64,000 bases of DNA. It comes from Brachybacterium fresconis. GTDB taxonomy: Bacteria > Actinomycetota > Actinomycetes > Actinomycetales > Dermabacteraceae. The notes below the pieces were generated by a model that had not been told where the DNA came from, ran no database searches, and saw only the letters and a list, made by a program, of their open reading frames with translations. The stretch spans positions 1,116,001 through 1,180,000 of the forward strand of contig NZ_JAGIOC010000001.1 in assembly GCF_017876515.1 (NCBI RefSeq). Reading direction: 5' to 3'. Shown here piece by piece: positions 17,447-26,000 of the stretch; the first letter of the stretch is position 1; each line of letters opens with the position of its first letter. The position numbers were made by a program, and so were the translations under genes.

Positions 17447-19260
17447 CGGCCCACGAACCAGCCGCGGACGATCCCGATGCGTTCCTGGATCTGCTCGGCA
17501 CTGGCCTGGGCGACCGCCGGCCCCCCGCTGCGACTGCGCAGGGTGTTGTGCACGGAACCGTGGGGCGCGCCGGATTTCTTGGCCCAGGCCGAGACCAGGG
17601 TGCTGAGCTCCTTGCGCAGCTCCATCAGCTGCCGGTGATCCACGACGCCGGGGGTGGTGGGCTTCTCGGCGGCCCCGCTCTTCTGCCGGCGGGCCTGCTG
17701 CTGGGCCTGCTGCTGCTGGAGGACGGTGCGCATCTGCTCGGGGTCCAGCAGTCCCGGGATGCCCAGGAACTCCTGCTCGTCCTCGCTGCCGATCGTGCCG
17801 CCGGCTCCGTATTCGCCGCCGTCGAACAGGACGCGGTCGAAGGAGGCCTCGGACTCGAGCGCCTCGAAGGTCATCTCGAGCTGGTCGCTGGTCTGTTCGG
17901 GACGATTGGCCTGCTCGATCAGGCTCTCGTCGAGCCCGGTCTCCGGATCGCCCTCGGGCGGCCGCAGGTCCAGCACGTGGTCGCGCTCGGCCTCCAGCTC
18001 CGCGGCGTGCGCCATGAGGATCGGCACCGTCGGCAGGAACACGCTGGCGGTCTCCCCGCGGGTCCTCGAGCGCACGAAACGGCCGACGGCCTGGGCGAAG
18101 AACATCGGGGTGGCCGTCGAGGTGGCATAGACGCCCACCGCCAGGCGAGGCACGTCCACGCCCTCGGAGACCATCCGCACCGCGACCATCCAGCGGTCCT
18201 CGGAGGCGGAGAAGTCCTCGATGCGCCTGCCGGCGCCGGCATCGTCCGAGAGCACGACGGTGGGGGCCTGCCCGCAGATCTCCTGGAGGGTGGCCGCATA
18301 GGCTCGGGCGGCCTTCTGGTCGGTGGCGATCACCAGTCCCCCGGCGTCGGGGACGTGGCGGCGCACTTCCGTCAGGCGGCGGTCCGCGGCCGAGAGCACC
18401 GACTGGATCCATTCGCCCTGGGGGTCCAGGGCGGTGCGCCAGGCCTGCTGGGTGATGTCCTTGGACTCCAGGGCGCCGAGCTGCGCGGAGACCTCGTCAC
18501 CGGTCTTGGTGCGCCAGTGCATGCGCCCCGAGTAGGTCATGAACAGCACCGGGCGCACGACGTGGTCGCGCAGCGCCTCGCCGTAGCCGTAGGTGTAGTC
18601 GGCCTTCGAGCGGGAGAAGCCCTCGCCGTCCTCCTCGTAGACCACGAAGGGGATCTGCGAGGAGTCCGAGCGGAACGGGGTGCCGGTCAGCGCGAGCCGC
18701 CTCGTCGCCGTATCGAAGGCGTCGCGCACACCGTCGCCCCAGGTCAGCGAGTCTCCCGCGTGGTGGATCTCATCGAGGATCACCAGGGTGCGCTCGGCCT
18801 CGGTGCGGGCGCGATGCAGGGCCGGGTGCATGCCCACCTGGGCGTAGGTGAGCGCCACGCCCTGGTAGTGGGAGCCGTGGGCGCCCTGGGCATTGGTGAA
18901 GTTCGGATCCAGGGAGATGCCCACGCGCGCCGCGGAGTCCGCCCACTGCGTCTTCAGGTGCTCGGTCGGGGCGACCACCGTGACCCGGCGGACCGTGCCC
19001 TCGGCGAGCAGGGCGGCGGCGATCTGCAGGGCGAAGGTGGTCTTGCCGGCGCCGGGCGTGGCCACGGCCAGGAAGTCCTTCGGATCGCGGCTGCGGTACA
19101 GCTCGAGGGCCTCGGCCTGCCAGGCACGCAGTTTGGGGACGGTGCCCCAGGCGGCGCGTTCGGGGTAGGCCACCGGCAGCGACCGGGCGGCGGCCTCGGA
19201 GGGCTGGCGCGGATCGCTGGTGGAGAACAGGGAGGGAGTCGTATTCACAGCGGGATCCAC
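17440..19260 (-). CDS. DEAD/DEAH-box superfamily 2 helicase
   Basis: 606 residues. Walker A is ATPGAGKTTFALQI near residue 68; Walker B is a DEIH box in LVILDEIHHAGDSL. Motif III is ALTGTPFRSDSS, and the second RecA domain carries VRMVSEGVDVPRLAVGVYAT and QAVGRFVRS (motif VI arginines). This is the layout of XPB/type-III-restriction-like SF2 ATPases, here stand-alone. A Gln-rich segment (VLQQQQAQQQARRQ) sits near residue 510, followed by a conserved C-terminal helical tail. The gene pairs with the DUF3039 gene immediately upstream (171 nt), an association seen widely in actinobacteria. Function is unknown; DNA repair is a common guess. Confidence 0.88.
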   Translation of the reverse strand: MDPAVNTTPSLFSTSDPRQPSEAAARSLPVAYPERAAWGTVPKLRAWQAEALELYRSRDPKDFLAVATPGAGKTTFALQIAAALLAEGTVRRVTVVAPTEHLKTQWADSAARVGISLDPNFTNAQGAHGSHYQGVALTYAQVGMHPALHRARTEAERTLVILDEIHHAGDSLTWGDGVRDAFDTATRRLALTGTPFRSDSSQIPFVVYEEDGEGFSRSKADYTYGYGEALRDHVVRPVLFMTYSGRMHWRTKTGDEVSAQLGALESKDITQQAWRTALDPQGEWIQSVLSAADRRLTEVRRHVPDAGGLVIATDQKAARAYAATLQEICGQAPTVVLSDDAGAGRRIEDFSASEDRWMVAVRMVSEGVDVPRLAVGVYATSTATPMFFAQAVGRFVRSRTRGETASVFLPTVPILMAHAAELEAERDHVLDLRPPEGDPETGLDESLIEQANRPEQTSDQLEMTFEALESEASFDRVLFDGGEYGAGGTIGSEDEQEFLGIPGLLDPEQMRTVLQQQQAQQQARRQKSGAAEKPTTPGVVDHRQLMELRKELSTLVSAWAKKSGAPHGSVHNTLRSRSGGPAVAQASAEQIQERIGIVRGWFVGRR

Positions 19261-19360
19261 CGTACCGCCGCCGTCCGACGACCCGCCGACGGACCCGATG
19301 TGAGGAAGTCGCCGGGCGCGTCGTGACGGACGGCGTCGTGCCGTGCGGCCCGCGGCCGCC

Positions 19361-19440
19361 GTTGGCGCAGGTCAGCGGCGGCCGCGGAGGTCAGCGTGCG
19401 CGCGGAGGTCAGCGGTGCCCGCAGCGGACGGTCAGCGGCG
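19361..19440 (-). repeat. Four imperfect tandem units at the 3' end of the DUF3039 gene
   Basis: GGTCAGCG recurs at 19370, 19389, 19407 and 19430, each within a GC-rich unit of 18-23 bp (the middle two share CGCGGAGGTCAGCG). The last unit contains the stop codon of the leftward DUF3039 gene (TCA, 19432-19434), so read on that strand the terminal CGCTGACC is repeated downstream three more times. Confidence 0.75.
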
Positions 19441-19803
19441 CCCGCCGAAGAAGCCGCGGAAGCCGCCGCCCTTGCCCGAGCCGCCCGAGCCGCCGGAGCC
19501 GTCGTCCCCGCCGCCGTCCCGCGGAGCGCGGAACCCTTCGTAGATCTCCTTGCACTCGGGGCACACGGGGTACTTCTCGGGGTCACGGCCCGGGACCCAC
19601 ACCTTGCCGCACAGCGCGATCACCGGGGAGCCGCCCAGGGCCGCCTGGGTGATCTTGTCCTTGCGCACGTAGTGGGCGAACCGGTCGTGGTCGCCGTCGT
19701 CGGTGGTCTGCTCCTGCTCCTGCAGCTGGCGGTCCAGCACCGCGGTGCTGCCCGGATCGTCGCTGTACGGGTCCATCCGGGACGGGTCGGACGTGGAGGA
19801 CAT
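19432..19803 (-). CDS. DUF3039 domain-containing zinc-ribbon-like protein
   Basis: 123 residues. The N-terminal 25 residues are acidic. The core RFAHYVRKDKITQAALGGSPVIALCGKVWVPGRDPEKYPVCPECKEIYEGF is the DUF3039 domain with Cys in IALCG and CPEC, probably one zinc site. The C-terminus is an Arg/Gly-rich tail (GGSGGSGKGGGFRGFFGGRR) of the sort that binds nucleic acid. It is encoded just upstream of the SF2 helicase and likely functions with it. The start ATG 19803 has GAGGGAG upstream. Confidence 0.88.
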   Translation of the reverse strand: MSSTSDPSRMDPYSDDPGSTAVLDRQLQEQEQTTDDGDHDRFAHYVRKDKITQAALGGSPVIALCGKVWVPGRDPEKYPVCPECKEIYEGFRAPRDGGGDDGSGGSGGSGKGGGFRGFFGGRR

Positions 19804-19890
19804 GGCTCGCTCCCTCGATCGGTGTCGTTGCGAAGAGCCTAACGGCCCTGCCTCCCGATGGTCAGGTGCGGTCGCTGGAACACTGCCGTC

Positions 19891-20370
19891 ATGGATGCTG
19901 CCGTCGAGTTCTGCCGTCACCTGCCGCACGAGATCCGTCGCGTGGGCGGGTCGCTGCCGTGGCGGGTGGGGGCGCTGGTGCTCGCCATCGTGGCCAACAT
20001 CGGCTTCTACCTGCCCTCGATCCCGAGCGGGGTGCCCGGAGCCGGGGTCGTCGGGGTCGACAAGCTCGTCCATCTCGTGGTGTTCGCCCTGACCGTCTGG
20101 GCGGCCGGTCGCCTGCTGGCTCCGCGCCGGCGGTTCCCCATGGGGTGGGTGGTGATCGTCGCCCTCGCCCATGCCCTGCTGATCGAGCTGATCCAACTGG
20201 TGCTGCTGCCCGAGCGCGGGGCCGAGGGCGCGGACATCCTCCTGGACGTCATCGGCATCGCCCTCGGGGTGGGGCTGTGGATCGGTGAGCGGCTGCGGCG
20301 CGCACCCCGGAGGATGCGCGCCGCAGACGATGACCTGGACCGTGGACCCGAGGTCAGCCCTCCAGCGTGA
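19891..20370 (+). CDS. VanZ-like family membrane protein
   Basis: About 159 residues with four predicted membrane segments: GALVLAIVANIGFYLPSI, KLVHLVVFALTVWAAGRLL, WVVIVALAHALLIELIQL and ILLDVIGIALGVGLWIG. The conserved DKLVHLVVFA, ELIQLVLLPERGAEGADILLDVIGIALG pattern is that of VanZ-like proteins, whose role outside teicoplanin resistance is unknown. ATG 19891 is preferred; in-frame ATG 19858 is possible. The last 17 bp overlap the 3' end of the convergent malic enzyme gene. Confidence 0.75.
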   Translation: MDAAVEFCRHLPHEIRRVGGSLPWRVGALVLAIVANIGFYLPSIPSGVPGAGVVGVDKLVHLVVFALTVWAAGRLLAPRRRFPMGWVVIVALAHALLIELIQLVLLPERGAEGADILLDVIGIALGVGLWIGERLRRAPRRMRAADDDLDRGPEVSPPA

Positions 20371-21811
20371 TCTCGTCGGCGTACACCGCGGGCATGGCAC
20401 CGGTGATGGTGTCGACCGTCCCGGCGTCCTCGCGGGCGACCTGCTCGACCGCGCTGGCCACGGCCTTGGTGACGCCTTCGTTGAAGACGCTGGGGACGAT
20501 GTAGGTGGGGTTCAGCTCCTCGGCGGTGACCACGTCGGCCAGGGCATTCGCCGCGGCCAGCAGCATGCGGTCGCTGACCCGCGTGGCGTGGGCGTCGAGC
20601 AGACCGCGGAAGACGCCCGGGAATGCCAGCACGTTGTTGATCTGGTTGGCGAAGTCGCTGCGCCCGGTGGCGACGACCTCGGCGTGCTGGGCGGCCTCGG
20701 CGGGGTCGATCTCCGGGGTCGGGTTGGCCATGGCGAACACGATCGAGCGGTCGGCCATCGTGGTGACGTCCTGCGCGGTGAGGATGTTCCCGGCGCTGAC
20801 GCCGATGAAGACGTCGGCGTCCTCGATCGCGTCGTGGAGGGTGCCGGTCAGCCCGCGGGGGTTGGTGACCTCCGCGATCCAGGGCAGGCGGCCCTCGAGC
20901 TGTTCGCGGCTGCCGTGGATGATGCCGTCGACGTCGGTGACGACGATGTCGCGGGCACCGGCGGCGCGCAGCAGGCGCAGGATCGCGGTGCCGGCGGCTC
21001 CGGCGCCGGAGAGCACGATGCGGGCGGAGGCGATGTCCTTCTCCACCACGCGCAGCGCATTGCGCAGGGCACCGACGACGACGATCGCGGTGCCGTGCTG
21101 GTCGTCGTGGAAGACGGGGATGTCCAGCTCGTCGCGCAGACGGTCCTCGATCTCGAAGCAGCGCGGCGCTGAGATGTCCTCGAGGTTGATACCGGCGAAG
21201 ACGGGGGCGATCGCCTTGACGTGGGAGACGATCTCGTCGACCGAGTGCGCGTCCAGGCAGATCGGGAAGGCGTCGATGCCGGCGAAGCGCTTGAACAGGG
21301 CCGCCTTGCCCTCCATCACCGGCATCGCGGCGAGCGGGCCGAGGTCGCCCAGTCCCAGGATCGCGGTGCCGTCCGTGACGACCGCGACGGTGTTGCGCTT
21401 GATGGTCAGCCGGCGGGCGTCGTCGGGGTTCTCCGCGATCGCCTTGACCACGCGGGCCACCCCGGGGGTGTAGACCATCGAGAGGTCGTCGCGGTGACGG
21501 ATGGGGACCTTCGACTCGATCTTCAGCTTGCCGCCGAGGTGGGCGAGGAAGGTGCGGTCGGAGACCTTGCCCAGCTCGACGCCCTCGATGCCCTTGAGGT
21601 CCTCGACGACCTCCATGGCGTGGTCGTGGCCGGCGGTGAGGACCGTGACGTCGGCGCGCATCCGCTCCGGCCCGGAGGCGGACACGTCCAGGGCGGTGAC
21701 GTTGCCCCCGTGTCTCTCGATGCGGCCGGTGATGTCGCTGACGGCGGCGGAGCGCGCCGCGAATTCGAGTCGGATCGTGATGGAGTAGCTCACGGATGGC
21801 AACGGTGACAT
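20354..21811 (-). CDS. NAD-dependent malic enzyme with N-terminal ACT domain
   Basis: 485 residues. The first 80 or so (YSITIRLEFAARSAAVSDITGRIERHGGNV) form an ACT regulatory domain, then the malic enzyme domain begins at KLKIESKVPIRHRDDLSMVYTPGVA. Key motifs: TDGTAILGLGDLGPLAAMPVMEGKAALFK, the metal/substrate site EDISAPRCFEIEDRL, HDDQHGTA, and the Rossmann motif LSGAGAAGTAI for NAD(P). It decarboxylates malate to pyruvate. The ACT domain implies feedback by a small ligand, unidentified here. It overlaps the VanZ gene tail to tail by 17 bp. Confidence 0.92.
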   Translation of the reverse strand: MSPLPSVSYSITIRLEFAARSAAVSDITGRIERHGGNVTALDVSASGPERMRADVTVLTAGHDHAMEVVEDLKGIEGVELGKVSDRTFLAHLGGKLKIESKVPIRHRDDLSMVYTPGVARVVKAIAENPDDARRLTIKRNTVAVVTDGTAILGLGDLGPLAAMPVMEGKAALFKRFAGIDAFPICLDAHSVDEIVSHVKAIAPVFAGINLEDISAPRCFEIEDRLRDELDIPVFHDDQHGTAIVVVGALRNALRVVEKDIASARIVLSGAGAAGTAILRLLRAAGARDIVVTDVDGIIHGSREQLEGRLPWIAEVTNPRGLTGTLHDAIEDADVFIGVSAGNILTAQDVTTMADRSIVFAMANPTPEIDPAEAAQHAEVVATGRSDFANQINNVLAFPGVFRGLLDAHATRVSDRMLLAAANALADVVTAEELNPTYIVPSVFNEGVTKAVASAVEQVAREDAGTVDTITGAMPAVYADEITLEG

Positions 21812-21987
21812 GGCTTCAGCTTAACGATGCCGGAGCACCTCCGGGAGACGGCGCACCGACGAAGACGGGGACGAAGAAGGCAGGGACGACGACGTCGGGG
21901 GCCGGGAGGTCCCGGTCCCGGCCCCGGACGTCCTCCGGTCGGAGCTCGGCGTCCGGGTCGGCCGGTGATCGGCCTCCGGGTCGGGGA

Positions 21988-22590
21988 TCAGTCGGTGTAC
22001 GGCTCGACGTCGTCGGCGTAGCGGTCCCAGAGAGTCCGAGCGGCGGCGACCTGCTGGCCGTAGCGCTCGGGGTGCGCGGAGCCCTGCACCAGCTGGGCGA
22101 CGGCGCCGACATCCCAGGACGCGTAGTCGGGGGCGGCCTGGAGCAGGCCGGGCGCGGCGGCGTGCTCGCCGACCCCGAGGAAGGCCTCGATCGCGAGCTT
22201 CTTGTGCCGCACCTCGTCATAGCTGCCCCAGCCCATGGAGGGGCGCTGCTGGAACAGGCCGCCGGAGTCGGCATCGACGGCGGGCTCGTAGTTGTACAGC
22301 CACGATTCGACGATCGCGGTGGCCAGCGCGATCGTGGCCGCCTCCTCGCCCAGGTCGTGGCCCGTGACCACGGCGATGACGAACTTCGCGTTCTCGACCT
22401 GCCAGTCGTCCATGGCGTCGATCGCGAAGCCCTCCCGGGTCTCCGGGCGCGTCATGAACTCCTCCGTCCACTCCTGCTCCGCGGCGGAGGCGGGCGCGAT
22501 GGTCGCTGCGGTCGTCGCGGTGGCGAGGCCGAGGACGCCGGTGACGAAGAGCGATCGACGGGACAGAGGGGTGTTCAGTGCGCTGGTCAT
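21988..22590 (-). CDS. Tat-exported lysozyme-like protein
   Basis: 200 residues. A twin-arginine signal peptide is evident: SRRSLFVTGVLGLATATTAATIAPASAAE, cleavage likely after ASA near residue 37. The mature part contains IALATAIVESWLYNYEPAVDADSGGLFQQRPSMGWG, a pattern of the lysozyme/transglycosylase-like fold in many actinobacterial secreted proteins, where the Glu in ESW would be the general acid. No cell-wall-binding domain follows. An enzyme role is inference only. The start ATG 22590 fits the signal peptide; the open frame to 22653 is not needed. Confidence 0.75.
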   Translation of the reverse strand: MTSALNTPLSRRSLFVTGVLGLATATTAATIAPASAAEQEWTEEFMTRPETREGFAIDAMDDWQVENAKFVIAVVTGHDLGEEAATIALATAIVESWLYNYEPAVDADSGGLFQQRPSMGWGSYDEVRHKKLAIEAFLGVGEHAAAPGLLQAAPDYASWDVGAVAQLVQGSAHPERYGQQVAAARTLWDRYADDVEPYTD

Positions 22591-23033
22591 ACAGTGAATC
22601 CTTCGGAGGTCCGGGGGTCGTGGGCACCGCCCGGGTGCTCCGGGCCGTGCCAACGTAACGATGCGATCACGGTGTGAAAAGACCCTGGTCGCCGCACCAG
22701 CGGAGGCGTCCAGAACCCCTTTGGGTGATCATGACCGGAACGTCACCGGGCGCAGAGGCGGCGCGGGACCGCGTCGTCCCCGGTCGTCGCGCCGCAGGCG
22801 CCCGGTGCGGACAGGCGGTGGCATCGGCAGCGGGACAGCGTTCGCCGGAAGGTAAAAGTTCTGCAAGGTGACCGCGCGGACACGCGAACCGTGCCGCACA
22901 CCACGCTCCGCCCGTCCGGCACACACCCGCAGGCTCTGCGGGCTCCGCCCGTCCGGCGCACGCCCGCGGGCCCTCGGCCTCCGTCCAGGCAGCGCGGGTT
23001 CCCCGACCTCCCGGGGCGTCGCGGCCGCCGTGG
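22591..23033. other. 443-bp non-coding region between hrpA and the Tat-exported gene
   Basis: No gene is supported on either strand. The right half carries a direct repeat and hairpin (listed separately) downstream of leftward hrpA. The left half is upstream of the secreted-protein gene and contains a relatively AT-rich patch (about 22848-22866, GGTAAAAGTTCTGCAAGG) that could be part of its promoter region. Confidence 0.5.
22905..22967 (-). repeat. 26-bp direct repeat with internal hairpin, downstream of hrpA
   Basis: Positions 22905-22930 and 22942-22967 are near-identical 26-mers (two differences), both starting GCTCCGCCCGTCCGGC. Across the first copy and spacer, CCCGCAG/CTGCGGG (22926-22942) forms a 7-bp hairpin with a 3-nt loop. 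It lies 67 bases after the hrpA stop and could help terminate that transcript. Confidence 0.6.
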
Positions 23034-26000
23034 TCAGGACAGAGCGGCGATCGCCGAGCGGATCCGCTTGTCCGAGACCGTCTGCTTCGTCCCCAGGGTC
23101 TGGGCGAACAGGCTCACGCGCAGCTCCTGCAGCATCCAGTCGATCTCCTGCACGTCCGGCTCGGCGCGCCGACGGGCCGACAGCTTCGCCCGCGCTCCGG
23201 CCCAGTACTGCTCGAGGTCGCCGATCTGCCAGGCCAGCTGCTCGTCACGGCGCGGGTTCTCCGGCAGCTTCTCCAGCCGGATCCGATCGGCCTCGAGGTA
23301 GCGGGACAGATCCGGCAGATGATCCGGTCCCGTGCGGGAGATGAAGCCGTCCCCGAGCAGCGCGGCGGCGTGCTCGCGGATCTGGGTGAGGTGGGAGAGC
23401 ACCGACAGCGAGGACACGCGGGCGAGCTCCTTGTGGAGCCGGGCCCCGACGGCGAGCGCCGAGGCGGCGTCCTTGACGGCCCGGGCGGCGAGCGCGTCGT
23501 GCTCCTGGCGGATCCGGGCCAGCAGGGCGTCGTACTCGGCGCGGGTGCGCACCTGCGCATCGCCGGCGAGATGGAGGGTCGCGGCGCGGGAGGCGTCGGC
23601 CAGCAGCGCCGCGGTCGAGGGGTAGTCCGAGCCGGCGACGGCGAGCTTGGTGGGATTCGGCAGCGCGTTCAGCACCGCGGGCAGGTCGGTGCCGAGCTCG
23701 CGGTCCAGCAGGGCGATCACCCCGTCCCGGTGGGCGAGGGCCTGCTCGTCGGCCGTGGCGAGGACCGCTAGGTCGACCCGCTGCAGCTGCCCGTCCTTCC
23801 CGCGGCGGGCGATGAGCGCCGGGTTGCCGGTGACCTTCATGCCCCCGACGGTGGACTCGTGCACGCTCGGCACGCCCTCCTCGGGGAAGGTGGGCAGGTC
23901 GCGGCGGGTCAGCTCGTCGGCGCGGGAGGAGACGGAGGCGTCCACCCGCTGCTTGAGGCGCTGCGTGAGCGCCCCGAGATCGTCCCCGGCACCGATCTGC
24001 TTGCCCGTCGTGTCCACCACGCGGAAGTGCATCCGCAGATGGGCGGGCAGCTTGGAGAGGTCGAACTCCGGGCCGTACAGCGTCAGGTCGTCGGGCACGC
24101 CCGGCAGCGCGACCAGCTCGTCGGCGACCGCCTCCAGGAAGGGCTCTCCGGCATCGGGATCGTCGTCGTGGAGCTTCGCGGCGACGGCCTTGGCCCGTTC
24201 GGGGGCGGGGACCAGATGGCGACGGATCGCCTTGGGCAGCGAGCGGATCAGCTCGGTGATCAGCTCCTCGCGCATTCCGGGCACCAGCCAGTCCAGCCCG
24301 CGGGACCGGACCCGATTGAGCACGTCCAGCGGGATGGTGGCGGTGACGCCGTCGGGCCCCTGCCCGCCGACGTCGCCGAAGGAGTAGCTCAGCGGCAGCG
24401 TGAGGTCCCCCTGCACCCAGGTATCGGGGAAATCGGCCAGGATCGCCTCGCGGGCATCCTCGTCGGTGGCCAGCAGGTCCTGCTCGGTGAGCGTGAGCAG
24501 TTCCGGGGTCTCGTGGCGCTGCTTCTTCCACCAGGAGTCGAAGTGCCGGCCGGAGACGACGTCCTGCGGGATCCGTTCGTCGTAGAAGCGGAACAGCTGC
24601 TCGTCGGAGATCAGCAGGTCCCGTCGCCGTGCCTTGGCCTCCAGCTCCTCCAGCTCGGCGATCAGCGCGCGGTTGTCGCGGAAGAAATGGTGACGGGTGC
24701 GCCAGTCGCCCTCGATCAGCGCGTTCTGGAGGAAGATGTCGCGGGCGGCGACGGGGTCCACCCGGCCGTAGCCGACGACACGGTCGGCGATGATCGGCAC
24801 CCCGTAGAGGGTGACCTTCTCGTGGGCCATGGCGGAGGCGCGCTTCGAGGACCAGTGCGGCTCGGAGTAGGAGCGCTTGACGACGTGGGAGCCGGTCTCC
24901 TCCGCCCAGGTCGGATCGATGCGCGCGGCGGTGCGGCCCCAGAGCCGGCTGGTCTCCACCAGCTCGGCGACCATCACGTAGTCGGGGCGCTTCTTGGCCA
25001 GGGCCGATCCCGGCCACAGGACGAAGCGGGCGCCGCGGGCGCCGGAGTACTCGCGGGTGCGGTCGTCGGCCAGGCCGACGTGACTGAGCAGCCCGGCCAG
25101 GAGCGACTGGTGGATCGCCTCCGGGGAGGCGTCGTTCTCGTTCGCGGACAGGTCCACGTCCTTGGCCATGTCGCGCAGCTGGGCGTGCAGGTCCCACCAC
25201 TCGCGGATGCGCAGGTAGTGCAGGTGCTCGGAGCGCACCTCGCGGCGGAACGCGGAGTTCGACAGCGCCTTGCGACGCCCCTGGAGGTGGTTCCACAGGT
25301 TCAGGAAGGCGAGGAAGTCGCTGCTTTCGTCCTCGAACCGCTTGTGCTTCTCCTTGGCCTGCTGCTCCTGGCCCAGCGGCCGCTCGCGCGGATCCTGGAT
25401 GGACAGGGCGGCGACGATGATCAGGACCTCGCGCAGGGCGCCGAGCCGGTGGGCCTCGATGAGCATGCGCGCCATCCGCGGGTCCAGCGGGAAGCGGGCC
25501 AGGGTGCGGCCGACGCGGGTGAGGCGGCGCCCGCCCGGCTCGCGCGGGGCGTCCTCGATCGCGCCGAGCTCGTCCAGCAGCCGCACGCCGTCGGTGATGG
25601 CGCGGGTGGCGGGCGGCTCCACGAAGGGGAAGGCCTCGACGTCGCCGAGCCCGAGCGAGGTCATCAGCAGCACCACGGAGGCGAGCGAGGTGCGCAGGAT
25701 CTCCGGTTCGGTGAACTCGTCGCGCGCCTCGAAGTCCTCCTCGGAGTACAGGCGGATCGCGATGCCCGGGGCGGTGCGCCCCGAGCGGCCGGAGCGCTGG
25801 TTCGCGCTGGCCTGCGAGATCGGCTCGATCGGCAGGCGCTGGACCTTGGTGCGCTGGGAGTAGCGCGAGATGCGGGCGAGCCCGGCGTCGATGACGTAGG
25901 CGATCCCGGGGACCGTCAGGGAGGTCTCGGCGACGTTGGTGGACAGGATGATGCGGCGATAGGTGCCCGCCGGCGGCGGGGAGAAGATCTTCTGCTGGTC

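Noticed and set aside
17548-19326. 592-codon plus-strand open frame opposite the helicase
   Set aside because: Antisense shadow; Walker A, DEIH and motif VI are all on the minus strand.
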